A stretch of 64,000 nt of DNA from an uncultured Eggerthellaceae bacterium. Its GTDB lineage: Bacteria; Actinomycetota; Coriobacteriia; Coriobacteriales; Eggerthellaceae. A program made the position numbers and the translations under genes. Under the pieces are notes generated by a model. That model did not search any database. It was given only the letters and a program-made list of their open reading frames with translations, and was not told the origin of the DNA. This document shows, in pieces, positions 8,175-16,479 of the stretch; position 1 is the first letter of the stretch; each line of letters starts with the position of its first letter. The stretch is from contig CAJUQK010000009.1 in NCBI GenBank assembly GCA_910588205.1, positions 10,326 to 74,325 of the forward strand, given 5' to 3'.

Positions 8175-9221
8175 ATGATAGATATTCGGGAAATGAGCAT
8201 TGAAGAGCTTGAAGGTGTTGTTGAAGAGCTTGATGAGCCAAAGTTCAGAGCCAAGCAGATATTCGAGTGGCTTCATAAGCATAATGTGTCTGATTACGAC
8301 AAGATGACCAATCTCTCGAAAAGCCTCCGTAGCAAGCTTGCTGAAGCCTATCCTCTCTCAGAGGCCGAACAGGTATTGGTCGAAAGCTCTGGAGATGGCA
8401 CTCGGAAATATGTACTTGAGTTGGAAGATGGCGCTACTGTTGAAACAGTGGGTATGCCGGTGAGTTTTGATGAAAAGGGTAACAAGATCAAACGGCTGAC
8501 TGTCTGCTTCTCATCTCAAGCGGGATGTCCTATGGAATGCACGTTCTGTGCCACAGGACGTGAAGGATTCATTCGGAATCTCACTGCATCAGAAATAGTT
8601 GAACAGGTGCTTGCAGTACAAGAGGATTTCGCTACTCCTGTAAGTAATGTGGTTGCTATGGGGCAGGGAGAACCTTTTTTGAATTATGACAATCTTTTGG
8701 GAGCTCTTAGGAGGATCAATACAGACCCAGGTTTGAATATCGGAGCTCGGAAGATAACCGTTTCCACCTGTGGGGTCATCGAGGGAATCAAACGGTTCGG
8801 GAGAGAGCCGGAGCAATTCCGTCTGGCAGTATCGCTCCATTCAGCCCGACAGCGAACACGCGATCAACTCATGCCGAAGCTTGCAAACCAACCATTGGAT
8901 CATCTTCAGCAGGCTTTGATCGAGTATAACCACGAAAGTGGTCGACGAGTTACTTTGGAGTATATGCTCATAGCTGGAATCAATGACTCAGATGCAGAAA
9001 TGGATGCTTTGGGTGTGTTCTGTGAGGGAATCAACTGCCATGTGAATATCATTCCCTTTAATCCAGTTGAGCGGTTAGATCTCAGAGCTTCAGGAAGAAG
9101 CACTGTGCAACGATGGACCAAAGGGTTGTCTAGTGTTGGTATTCCTGTGAGTGTACGGAACTCACGGGGTGGAGACATCCATGGAGCCTGTGGCCAATTA
9201 AAAGAGGTCAACACTCGTTAA
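8175..9221 (+). CDS. rlmN: 23S rRNA (A2503-C2)/tRNA (A37-C2) methyltransferase RlmN
   Basis: A 348-residue radical-SAM methyltransferase that modifies 23S rRNA A2503 and some tRNAs. The iron-sulfur motif CPMECTFC, the SAM-binding GQGEPFLNYDN, VSLHSARQRTRD, and the C-terminal RGGDIHGACGQL carrying the second catalytic Cys are all present. ATG 8175 is chosen because GAGATAGAGG lies at proper spacing and the protein then starts at the usual place (MIDIREMSIEELE); the frame is open further upstream. It ends at a convergent hairpin shared with parB. Confidence 0.95.
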   Translation: MIDIREMSIEELEGVVEELDEPKFRAKQIFEWLHKHNVSDYDKMTNLSKSLRSKLAEAYPLSEAEQVLVESSGDGTRKYVLELEDGATVETVGMPVSFDEKGNKIKRLTVCFSSQAGCPMECTFCATGREGFIRNLTASEIVEQVLAVQEDFATPVSNVVAMGQGEPFLNYDNLLGALRRINTDPGLNIGARKITVSTCGVIEGIKRFGREPEQFRLAVSLHSARQRTRDQLMPKLANQPLDHLQQALIEYNHESGRRVTLEYMLIAGINDSDAEMDALGVFCEGINCHVNIIPFNPVERLDLRASGRSTVQRWTKGLSSVGIPVSVRNSRGGDIHGACGQLKEVNTR

Positions 9222-9225
9222 AAGG

Positions 9226-9254
9226 AAGCGGGCACCTGATACCGGTACCCGCTT
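9226..9254. terminator. Bidirectional hairpin between rlmN and parB
   Basis: AAGCGGGCACC and GGTACCCGCTT form an 11-bp stem (one mismatch) with a 7-nt loop, between two convergent stop codons 43 bp apart. T-richness is modest on both sides, so efficiency is uncertain. Confidence 0.6.
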
Positions 9255-9264
9255 ATACCATGCT

Positions 9265-10431
9265 TTAATCTTCGAAACCTGCTGTCATTTCTCTAAAGAG
9301 GCGCTCGAGTTCTTTATCGTCTTTGAATTCAATCTCTATCTTATTCTTCCCTTTAGAAGATTTGATCTTCACATTAGTCTCGAAAAGATCCTTAAGGGTC
9401 TTTGCTACGGATTTATATTTCTCAGGAAGTGGTTCTCTCTTCGAAGCGTTCTTATCAGCCTTATTCGAGAGCAAACGTGCAATAGACTCTGTTTCGCGTA
9501 CGCTGAGCTTATTCTCTATGATCTTATTCGTCAGAGACTCACGAGCTTCTTTAGTGGGAACAGAAAGGATTGCACGAGCATGACCAGCTGTGATCTTATC
9601 CTCAAAGAGCAATTGCTGAGCTTCTTCAGGAAGATCAAGTAAACGTAGGGCATTCGCGATAGTAGAACGACCTTTTGAGACTGCTTGGGCGATATCAGCC
9701 TGGGTCATCTTACGTCGCTCCATGAGGCGCCTATACCCATAAGCTTCCTCAATAGGATTCAGGTCAGAGCGCTGAATATTCTCGATGAGTGCCAGTTCAA
9801 GGGCCTTGTCATCATCAACATTCTTAACTTGGATAGGAACTTTCTTGATACCAGCTAGCTTTGATGCTTGCCAACGACGTTCACCGGCGATGATCTGATA
9901 TTGCCCGTCTTCAGTCTCGCGAACAAGGATTGGTTGGATTAACCCTTCCTTCTTAATAGAATGAGAGAGTTCTTCGAGCTCATCTTTCTTGAAATTAGTT
10001 CGCGGCTGATCTGGATTCGGGGTAATGGAATCTATCTCTACTTCAGTGATACCCTCTTCATGAGATATCTCTTCCTGTTTAGAAGACTCTGTAGTCTTGA
10101 GTGTTTCACGTGAAACACTCTTCTCAATAGGTTTAGGGGCTTGGTTTATAGATGCGTTTATCAGATTGGAATTCTGAGGGGTTGATTCCTCTTCTTGATG
10201 AGGGATAACCTGAGGTTCTGAAGTTGTTTGTTTCGGGGCTGTCTTCGCAACAGCTACCTTTTCAAAGCTATCAGTCTTTCCGCTGAGCTTGGCATCTTGA
10301 TCAGAATAATCTATCTCTTCATTCTCGTTGTAAATGATTCGCTCTCGCTCTGTAGTGCGAGGAGTAGAAGAAGGCCCATTGATCAGGGAGTTCAAACCTC
10401 TTCCAAGACCACCACGATTATTTTTAGCCAC
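9265..10431 (-). CDS. parB: Chromosome-partitioning protein ParB
   Basis: A 388-residue ParB/Spo0J protein that binds parS and spreads as a CTP-dependent clamp for origin segregation. Residues 1-140 are a long charged, low-complexity N-terminal region. This is followed by the ParB/sulfiredoxin domain (SITPNPDQPRTNF, LVRETEDGQYQIIAGERRWQA), the LIENIQRSDLNPIEEA segment, a helix-turn-helix (MTQADIAQAVSKGRSTIANALRL, split by family convention), and a C-terminal dimerisation region. The start is a GTG overlapping the parA stop by 8 bases, as usual for a parAB operon. The coding sequence itself contains a perfect parS site at 10102-10117, which is translated through. Confidence 0.96.
   Translation of the reverse strand: MAKNNRGGLGRGLNSLINGPSSTPRTTERERIIYNENEEIDYSDQDAKLSGKTDSFEKVAVAKTAPKQTTSEPQVIPHQEEESTPQNSNLINASINQAPKPIEKSVSRETLKTTESSKQEEISHEEGITEVEIDSITPNPDQPRTNFKKDELEELSHSIKKEGLIQPILVRETEDGQYQIIAGERRWQASKLAGIKKVPIQVKNVDDDKALELALIENIQRSDLNPIEEAYGYRRLMERRKMTQADIAQAVSKGRSTIANALRLLDLPEEAQQLLFEDKITAGHARAILSVPTKEARESLTNKIIENKLSVRETESIARLLSNKADKNASKREPLPEKYKSVAKTLKDLFETNVKIKSSKGKNKIEIEFKDDKELERLFREMTAGFED
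10102..10117. promoter_or_regulatory. parS site within parB
   Basis: Perfect TGTTTCACGTGAAACA, the conserved bacterial ParB-binding palindrome, located inside the N-terminal low-complexity part of parB. Confidence 0.93.
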
Positions 10432-11359
10432 GCTCGATCACTTCCTTTGCAAGCTCCTGATAACAGATAGCCCCTTTTCCATGGGGATCATATTCAGTGA
10501 TAGGCATACCAAAACTAGGAGCTTCTGATAATTTGACAGTACGAGGGATAAGCGTATTGAAGACGAGTTTCCCGAAATACCCTTGAACTTCTTCCACCAC
10601 TTGTTTTGAGAGTGTTGTGCGATTGTCATACATAGTCAAGAGCACACCAAAGATATCAAGAGTTGGATTTAGGCGAGTTTTGACACGTTTCATTGATTCA
10701 AGGAGTTTTGTCACACCTTCCAACGCATAGAACTCACATTGGATAGGAATAAGAAGCTTATCAGCTGCTACAAGAGCATTGATCGTGAGGAGACCAAGTG
10801 AAGGTGGGCAGTCAATGAGGATATAGTCATATTTTCCTCTTACTGCGCCTACTGCTTCTTTAAGACGATTCTCGCGCGCCATCTCTGAGACGAGCTCTAC
10901 TTCAGCTCCGGCAAGATTGATGGTAGCAGGAACGATATCAAGATCAGGATAGATATCAGGAATGATAGCTTCTTCGATAGAAACATCGTTAAGAAGCACA
11001 TCATAGATACAGTTCTTTACGAGGGTCTTCTCTATACCAAGCCCACTGGAAGAATTACCTTGGGGGTCAAGATCAACCAAGAGAACCTGCTTGCCATTTT
11101 CTCCAAGAGCAGCCGCTAAGTTGATAGCTGTTGTTGATTTCCCCACTCCTCCTTTTTGATTGATTACAGCGATGATACGCGTCTGACCTATCACATGATC
11201 CACTGGTTTCTTATCGAGATAGGTTTTAAGTGTCTTCACATCCATCTGATCTTCAATAGGAGGAACAACATCTCGGATGACGACTTCGGCATTCTCGATA
11301 TCGAATTCATCGATGGGTGCTTTTTGATACTGTGTTTGATTATCATTGTATTGGTTCAC
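10424..11359 (-). CDS. parA: Chromosome-partitioning ATPase ParA (Soj)
   Basis: A 311-residue deviant-Walker ATPase that drives ParB-parS segregation on the nucleoid. The Walker A KGGVGKST, LVDLDPQGNSSSGLG, and the Walker B region YILIDCPPSLGLLTINAL are clear. About 60 extra residues (acidic, MNQYNDNQ onward) precede the ATPase core, longer than the minimal Soj form. The start is a GTG at 11359 with AAGGAGAGCG eight bases upstream. It overlaps parB by 8 bases. A parS site lies about 55 bp upstream, between it and the divergent rsmG, so both genes may start within ParB-bound DNA. Confidence 0.96.
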   Translation of the reverse strand: MNQYNDNQTQYQKAPIDEFDIENAEVVIRDVVPPIEDQMDVKTLKTYLDKKPVDHVIGQTRIIAVINQKGGVGKSTTAINLAAALGENGKQVLLVDLDPQGNSSSGLGIEKTLVKNCIYDVLLNDVSIEEAIIPDIYPDLDIVPATINLAGAEVELVSEMARENRLKEAVGAVRGKYDYILIDCPPSLGLLTINALVAADKLLIPIQCEFYALEGVTKLLESMKRVKTRLNPTLDIFGVLLTMYDNRTTLSKQVVEEVQGYFGKLVFNTLIPRTVKLSEAPSFGMPITEYDPHGKGAICYQELAKEVIERG

Positions 11360-11413
11360 CGATCGCTCTCCTTTCAGTTGGCGGTGAGTATAACAAATAT
11401 GATTGGATATACG

Positions 11414-11429
11414 TGTTTCACGTGAAACA
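11414..11429. promoter_or_regulatory. parS site between parA and rsmG
   Basis: Perfect TGTTTCACGTGAAACA in the 94-bp divergent interval between parA and rsmG. Confidence 0.95.
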
Positions 11430-11453
11430 CTCTCGACCGATAGGAGTTATAGA

Positions 11454-12113
11454 ATGGAAAACGTATACGAAGTGCTTGATACGTATCTCGATAAGATCAT
11501 TGAAACCAATACACGAATCAATGTAACAAGGATAACAGATAAACAAGAAGGGAGACTCCTTCATTTAGAAGACTCCCTTGCTGTTCTTGAAGAAATGAAT
11601 GAAGCTCCTGAAGGTATATACGGTGATCTAGGAACAGGAGGAGGATTTCCTGGAGTTCCTTTAGGGATAACAACAGGGAGAGATACCGTTTTAATAGACT
11701 CCGTTAAAAAGAAGATAACTGTAATAGAGGGAATTCTTGAAAGTCTTGGATTAGATAAGGAGATCTCTACCTACAGTGGACGTATAGAAGAGTTAGCTCA
11801 AGAAAAGCCAGGTGCGTTCTCAGTTCTTACCGCTCGAGCGTTGAGTTCTTTATCTTCATTGATCGAATTAGCCTCTCCGCTTCTTTGTAAAGATGGATAT
11901 TTGATCTGCTTAAAAGCGAATATTGATACATCTGAGATAGAGGCCGCTCAAGCAATAGAAGATAAAGTAGGAATGAGACTGATCAAAGATAGAGAATACG
12001 ATCTAAGCGATCATGAGACTCATCGTAGGGTTCTTGTATTCGAGAAATATAAGGAGCCTTCAATCAACCTACCACGTAGGATAGGAATGGCTCAAAAGAG
12101 GCCATTGAAGTAG
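11454..12113 (+). CDS. rsmG: 16S rRNA (guanine-N7)-methyltransferase RsmG
   Basis: A 219-residue SAM-dependent methyltransferase that modifies G527 of 16S rRNA. The SAM-binding sequence DLGTGGGFPGVPLG and the LTARALSSLSSLIELASPLL segment mark the family. ATG 11454 follows TAGGAG; the open frame upstream runs through the parS site and is not used. It is on the plus strand although its conventional neighbours (jag, yidC, parA, parB) are all minus, so this gene appears inverted. It is notably AT-rich by eye, like the parAB region. Confidence 0.94.
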   Translation: MENVYEVLDTYLDKIIETNTRINVTRITDKQEGRLLHLEDSLAVLEEMNEAPEGIYGDLGTGGGFPGVPLGITTGRDTVLIDSVKKKITVIEGILESLGLDKEISTYSGRIEELAQEKPGAFSVLTARALSSLSSLIELASPLLCKDGYLICLKANIDTSEIEAAQAIEDKVGMRLIKDREYDLSDHETHRRVLVFEKYKEPSINLPRRIGMAQKRPLK

Positions 12114-12131
12114 TAATGACAGATGTATTAA

Positions 12132-12310
12132 GGTCGATCACGATCGACCATAACGAATGATGTAGCATTTCTTAGGTTGTTGCATCGGGCCGAGCCAGCT
12201 CGGCCCCTACGAGTGATGTTACGTTTTCTGGGTTGTTACATCGGGCCGACCAAAGTCGGCCCTACGGATCGTGCGATAGATTTTTCGTAGGGGCGGATCG
12301 TAATCCGCCC
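12132..12310. repeat. Array of dispersed palindromic repeats
   Basis: Between convergent rsmG and jag (12114-12440). Palindromes at 12132-12149 (GGTCGATCACGATCGACC), 12187-12213, 12243-12267 and 12287-12310 (reverse orientation, GTAGGGGCGGATCGTAATCC). The second and third start 56 bp apart and share the spacer resembling GTGATGTTACGTTTTCTGGG, giving a palindrome-plus-spacer unit. The rest of the interval is AT-rich without a gene. Confidence 0.8.
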
Positions 12311-12398
12311 GGGGTTGCACCTGGAATAACCCGGTACGTCAGGTTATCCGGCAGGTGTCGCAATGAATATGTTGCGCGTGATCTTCGCGCAACGCATC
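12286..12398. repeat. Composite 113-bp repeat, copy B
   Basis: Same length and order of elements as 3074-3186: GGGGCGGAT palindrome, CCGG..GTCAGG segment, then GTTGCGCGTGATCTTCGCGCAAC hairpin. Several differences between copies fall in loops or are paired changes, as expected of a folded element. Confidence 0.7.
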
Positions 12399-12440
12399 CT
12401 TATTATAAAAATGAATCCTTTGATCTATTAGAGGATTACA

Positions 12441-12944
12441 TTAAACAGGGAAGACTACCACGTGACGATCTGAGCCTTCTCCTTCTGATTCCGTCTCGAC
12501 TTTTGGATCATCCTTCAACGCAATATGAACTAACCGACGCTCATAGGGAGTCATTGGTCTCATTGAGATGCTCCGGCCCTGAGAAACAGCACGTCGAGCT
12601 GTTGAGTGAGCGATACTCTCTATCTTCTCGCGCTGACGACTCTTATATCCTTCAACATCTATCACCACAGGATATCGGAAGCCAAGCTTTCGGTAGTTGA
12701 TAGCCGATACGATGAATTGAAGAGAATCAAGAGTCCTTCCATAACGACCAATAAGCACAGCAAGGTCATCACCAGTGATATCAAGGATCAATTCTCCTTC
12801 ATCACCTTCGTATTCATCAATAGTGACTTCTCCAACATTAAAATGTTCAAGGATCCCTTGGAGAGTCTCAATTGCTACATCTGCTATCTGATCAAGGTCT
12901 ACTTCTTCATTCTCTTGTTCAGTCTCAATGATCTCTTCACTCAT
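12441..12944 (-). CDS. jag: RNA-binding protein Jag/KhpB (KH and R3H domains)
   Basis: Encodes 167 residues: an acidic N-terminus, a KH-type domain with the GxxG-like LIGRYGRTLDSLQ, and an R3H domain in the second half (RREKIES-type region followed by MRPMTPYERRLVHIAL). Family members bind RNA and affect cell-wall growth. ATG 12944 follows GGAGGTTGTC; an upstream in-frame ATG at 12956 overlaps the parS site and lacks a ribosome site. It lies directly downstream of yidC, with a parS site between them. Confidence 0.92.
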   Translation of the reverse strand: MSEEIIETEQENEEVDLDQIADVAIETLQGILEHFNVGEVTIDEYEGDEGELILDITGDDLAVLIGRYGRTLDSLQFIVSAINYRKLGFRYPVVIDVEGYKSRQREKIESIAHSTARRAVSQGRSISMRPMTPYERRLVHIALKDDPKVETESEGEGSDRHVVVFPV

Positions 12945-12955
12945 GACAACCTCCA

Positions 12956-12971
12956 TGTTTCACGTGAAACA
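12956..12971. promoter_or_regulatory. parS site between yidC and jag
   Basis: Perfect TGTTTCACGTGAAACA in the 28-bp gap after yidC and before jag. Confidence 0.95.
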
Positions 12972-12972
12972 A

Positions 12973-13749
12973 TTAATGCTTCTTGGTTGGGCGCTTCTTC
13001 TTCTCTTTACGCACAACATCAACCTCGACTGGTTTAGCAACCAAAGCTTTCTCGGCCTCTTCTGCTGCTTCTTGCTTGCGGCAACGGCTTAGAGTGAATT
13101 GGTTCTGTCCGATACCGATCAATGAAGAAACACCCCAGAAGAGAAGAACACCAGCTGGAGAACTCCAAGAGATCCATAGCATGAATATGCTCATAACAAC
13201 TGCCATGATCAAAGTCTGATTACGCTGCTTACTATCCTTGCTCTTGAGCTGTTGTTGAATCATAGGGAAGAAAGTAGCACCTGCAAAGACAAGCATAAGG
13301 ATCAGATAGGGAACAAATGTTCCTATACCTTGACCGAGTGCTCCTGATGGTGACTCTGTAAGATTAGGTACTAAGTGATAAAAGGAGAAATTCTGGACCT
13401 CAGCCCTACCTCCCATTTCCCTCAACACTTGGAAGAGGGCTATGAAAATAGGCATCTGAAGCAACATAGGAAGACAACCTGCTAGTGGGTTGAAGTGGGC
13501 TTCCGCATAGAGTTTCTGAGTCTCTTGGCCGATCCTCACCTGATCCCCTGCATACTTTTCCTGCAGTTTCGCGATCTGTGGTTGGATCTTCTGCATCTTA
13601 AAATTCGATTTCGCCTGTTTATGCATCAAAGGGGCGACGATGATACGGAAGATGACCGTGATGATGATGATAGCGAGGCCCCAATCACCAACCAATCCAT
13701 AGAAGAAATTGATGGCCTCGAAGATCCAATCTTTGAATACATCCCACAT
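12973..13749 (-). CDS. yidC: Membrane protein insertase YidC
   Basis: A 258-residue Oxa1/YidC insertase for inner-membrane protein insertion, of the Gram-positive type without the large periplasmic domain. Hydrophobic segments lie near residues 20-42, 95-115 (LPMLLQMPIFIALFQVL), 150-172 and 182-215. The hydrophilic-groove region contains VIFRIIVAPLMHKQ. The C-terminus is lysine-rich (RKEKKKRPTKKH), which fits ribosome contact. Its ribosome site AGAGGTGG is embedded in the end of yidD, four bases upstream. Confidence 0.95.
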   Translation of the reverse strand: MWDVFKDWIFEAINFFYGLVGDWGLAIIIITVIFRIIVAPLMHKQAKSNFKMQKIQPQIAKLQEKYAGDQVRIGQETQKLYAEAHFNPLAGCLPMLLQMPIFIALFQVLREMGGRAEVQNFSFYHLVPNLTESPSGALGQGIGTFVPYLILMLVFAGATFFPMIQQQLKSKDSKQRNQTLIMAVVMSIFMLWISWSSPAGVLLFWGVSSLIGIGQNQFTLSRCRKQEAAEEAEKALVAKPVEVDVVRKEKKKRPTKKH

Positions 13750-13753
13750 AAAG

Positions 13754-14062
13754 CTAGTCCACCTCTTTAGTCCTGTGGCTTATAGGGTAGACCTCAGGAA
13801 CTGGATCATACCCATGCGGCCCCCCTGGTCGGCATCGAAGGATACGCTTTACTGTGAGAACGAATCCTTTTCGGAAGCCAAAACGCTTGAAAGCACTGAG
13901 ACCATATTCCGAACAACTTGGAATGAATCTACAACTTGAAGGAAGCAAAGGAGAAATGAGTGCTTTATAAAGAGTGATCAAACCGATTGCGATATACAGT
14001 GGTACCCGTTTGATATATATCGTAATCTGTTCGATCGTTCCTTTATGATTCCCTCTTGACAT
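13754..14062 (-). CDS. yidD: Membrane protein insertion efficiency factor YidD
   Basis: A 102-residue YidD-family protein marked by SSCRFIPSCSEYGLSAFKRFG and RCRPGGPHGYDPVP. It assists YidC-dependent insertion. It overlaps the end of rnpA by 20 bases and precedes yidC by four, as part of the rpmH-rnpA-yidD-yidC-jag unit. Confidence 0.95.
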   Translation of the reverse strand: MSRGNHKGTIEQITIYIKRVPLYIAIGLITLYKALISPLLPSSCRFIPSCSEYGLSAFKRFGFRKGFVLTVKRILRCRPGGPHGYDPVPEVYPISHRTKEVD

Positions 14063-14378
14063 TCTTCAAGGTCTTATCGCACGCTGAGAGCACTTTACTA
14101 TAAGAATCATGCAAGATACCTGATTTAGCGATAAATAAGACGTCGTAGTCCTTCCAGTCTCCCTCTAAATGCCGATACAATTCCCTTAGTCGTCTTTTTG
14201 CAGCGTTCCTCCATACTGCATTACCATGTTTTTTTCCTGCAATAAAAGCAACACGACCATCACGGTCGTGTTCAATGCTCGATTCATCCTTGATCATTAC
14301 CGTGATGAACCTATTTGAAAGACGTTTTCCCTGAGAGAAGATAGCTGATATCTCCTCATTGGATTTGATCGTCTTCAA
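14043..14378 (-). CDS. rnpA: Ribonuclease P protein component
   Basis: A 111-residue RnpA, the protein subunit of RNase P that matures tRNA 5' ends. The conserved RNA-binding segment reads GKKHGNAVWRNAAKRRLRE; most family members have Arg-Asn-Arg here, whereas this has Arg-Asn-Ala. Flanking KRRLRE and the C-terminal DYDVLFIAK region are normal. It lies 9 bp downstream of rpmH and overlaps yidD by 20 bases. Confidence 0.93.
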   Translation of the reverse strand: MKTIKSNEEISAIFSQGKRLSNRFITVMIKDESSIEHDRDGRVAFIAGKKHGNAVWRNAAKRRLRELYRHLEGDWKDYDVLFIAKSGILHDSYSKVLSACDKTLKNVKRES

Positions 14379-14387
14379 AGGTTAGGT

Positions 14388-14522
14388 CTACACACAAAGG
14401 CGCTTACGTCCTTTAGCGCGCCTTCTTGCTAGAACAGCACGTCCACCCTTCGTAGACATACGAGCACGGAAACCATGGGTCTTAGCACGCTTGCGCTTAT
14501 TTGGTTGATATGTACGCTTCAT
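14388..14522 (-). CDS. rpmH: 50S ribosomal protein L34
   Basis: A 44-residue, highly basic protein beginning MKRTYQPNKRKRAKTHGF and ending RRRAKGRKRLCV, a full-length L34. It is first in the run of rnpA, yidD, yidC and jag. Confidence 0.96.
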   Translation of the reverse strand: MKRTYQPNKRKRAKTHGFRARMSTKGGRAVLARRRAKGRKRLCV

Positions 14523-14844
14523 CAGTAAATCCTTCTTCTAGAAATAGAGGCAAGTGACTGAGAAGTATACCGCGGAGTTCATGCATGTCAATCATGAATT
14601 CGATGTTTTGCTGTCTCTAAACGTTGAAGAGGAAATCCCCATAAAGGTTTCCCGTTAGATGTCTTTTAAATCATCATAATAATAAGGATGGTTGAAATAA
14701 GGAAATCTCACAAGATCACAGGTCAGAGCTAAGAAGAACATCAACATATACCGTGAATAACTTGTTTTAGGATTCAACTATCCAAAAGATCAATGAAGTC
14801 GGAATGAACCAACGATCAAGAGGATAAGAACCAAAAACAAAAAG
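14523..14844. other. rpmH-dnaA intergenic region
   Basis: 322 bp, AT-rich, no gene. One DnaA-box-like CGTGAATAA (reverse complement TTATTCACG) sits at 14752-14760. It may hold the rpmH promoter; no strong -35/-10 pair was identified. Confidence 0.5.
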
Positions 14845-16371
14845 TTATAAGTCCTTTATCAACTTCTTAAGAACCTCAACTTCCTCTTGTACATTCCTAT
14901 TCTGGAGCAACATACTCTCAACCTTACCCACGGAATGCATGACCGTGGAATGATCCTTCCCGAACTTCGTCCCGATATTCGCGTAAGGGACATCAAGCAA
15001 TTGACGGCAGAGATACATAGCGATCTGCCGAGGGAATAGAACTTCCCGCGAACGAGAGGATCCTATAAGGTCGCTATGTTTGACCTTATAGTAATTCTCC
15101 ACCTGTTTCTGGATATCTTCTATCGTGAGATTCTTCGACATCATCCCCATGAAATGATCTTCAAGGAGCGTACGCACTTCATTGATGGAAATAGTGTCAC
15201 TCCCTGAAAGATTCAGATGGTAGATGACGATAGTCACAGCACCCTTGAGCTCTCGGATATTTGACCCAGAATTCTCTGCGATATAAGCCTGTATCTCTTC
15301 GGGGATATATAAGGATTCATTTCCATTCATCCGCTTGTATTCATTGATATAGCTCTTCACGATGGCTATTTTCGTCTCAACCTCAGGAGGTTGGATATCC
15401 ACCGTTCCCCCCTGCATGAACCGTGAGCGGTAACGCTCTTCGATATCGATGTTTTTCGGTGCTCTATCAGCAGAGAGGATGATCTGTTTGTCCTGGTTGA
15501 TGAGATTATTGAATATTTGAAAGACGATATTCAATGTTTGTGTCTTGCCTTGGAAGTATTGGATATCATCCACCAGGAGCACATCTGCCGTCTCATAATG
15601 GGTCTTGAAGTTCTTATAGCTAGATTTTTCCCTGTCATATTGAGCCACTGCATCGGTATATTCACTGATGAGTTCTTCTGCGTCTACATAGATCGTAGTG
15701 ATATCAGGCCTTGTTCTATTGATGTAATTTTGGATAGCCCGAAGGAGATGAGTCTTTCCTAATCCGCTCCGTCCATAGATGAAGAGCGGGTTCAAGGGAG
15801 TGTTCCCAGGGAATTCTGCCACCTGAACAGCCATCGAGTACGCCATTCGATTCGATTCGCCGATAACGAAGTTCTCGAAGGTGAAGCTGGAAAGCGAAGC
15901 GTCAGGGTTGATGAAAGTATTATTTTGGGGCTGTTGATCCTTATTGGTATCTCCCTTTTCCTGTTCGGTCCGCTGGATGAAATCAGGGATCCTGAATCGA
16001 TCATCTTGAGCTTCTGAAGACCCTTCGATAACGAAGCTTTGTTCATCGTTCTTAGGATGTATCGGCGGGGTTTGGGGAAGGGTAGGTTGTGTGGTGATAG
16101 GTTGTGCGCCACTTTCATCCACTTCGATGACCACATCGAATGTGATCTGATAGAGATCCTCAAGAGCGCGCAAGATGATCCCTGAGAAATTCTTCTCAGC
16201 CCAGGTTTTCATAAAACTAGATTCAGTTGTCAATAAAAGGAATCCATCACTGATAGCCTGAGGTTGGATACGTGTGAGAAGAGCGTTGAACTGGGATGTA
16301 TTGACATCGGGGTAGGAAGATACCTTTTCACAGATCTCTTCCCATTTTTTAGTCAATTCAGTCGGCTGCAT
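14845..16371 (-). CDS. dnaA: Chromosomal replication initiator DnaA
   Basis: A 508-residue initiator ATPase. Domain I starts MQPTELTKKWEEI; domain II is a Gln/Pro-rich linker (about 95-170); domain III has Walker A GRSGLGKTHL and Walker B VLLVDDIQ; domain IV carries the DNA-binding signature KDHSTVMHSVGKV. ATG 16371 is preferred because GGAAGG is correctly placed; the frame is open 19 codons further upstream but without a ribosome site. Two DnaA-box-like sites lie 48-75 bases upstream, consistent with autoregulation. The gene before it on the same strand is the HATPase protein. Confidence 0.96.
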   Translation of the reverse strand: MQPTELTKKWEEICEKVSSYPDVNTSQFNALLTRIQPQAISDGFLLLTTESSFMKTWAEKNFSGIILRALEDLYQITFDVVIEVDESGAQPITTQPTLPQTPPIHPKNDEQSFVIEGSSEAQDDRFRIPDFIQRTEQEKGDTNKDQQPQNNTFINPDASLSSFTFENFVIGESNRMAYSMAVQVAEFPGNTPLNPLFIYGRSGLGKTHLLRAIQNYINRTRPDITTIYVDAEELISEYTDAVAQYDREKSSYKNFKTHYETADVLLVDDIQYFQGKTQTLNIVFQIFNNLINQDKQIILSADRAPKNIDIEERYRSRFMQGGTVDIQPPEVETKIAIVKSYINEYKRMNGNESLYIPEEIQAYIAENSGSNIRELKGAVTIVIYHLNLSGSDTISINEVRTLLEDHFMGMMSKNLTIEDIQKQVENYYKVKHSDLIGSSRSREVLFPRQIAMYLCRQLLDVPYANIGTKFGKDHSTVMHSVGKVESMLLQNRNVQEEVEVLKKLIKDL

Positions 16372-16418
16372 AGAATGACCTTCCATGAAGGTGGGTATAT
16401 CAATGAGTACGATTAGAG

Positions 16419-16446
16419 TTTTACACAATTGTAGAGGTTTTCCACA
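16419..16446. promoter_or_regulatory. DnaA boxes upstream of dnaA
   Basis: TTTTACACA (16419-16427) and TTTTCCACA (16438-16446) both fit TTWTNCACA, in direct orientation 10 bp apart, between dnaA and the upstream HATPase gene. Likely autoregulatory or part of the origin. Confidence 0.6.
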
Positions 16447-16479
16447 ATAATCAAAAGAAGAATCCGAGGAATTCCTCCC

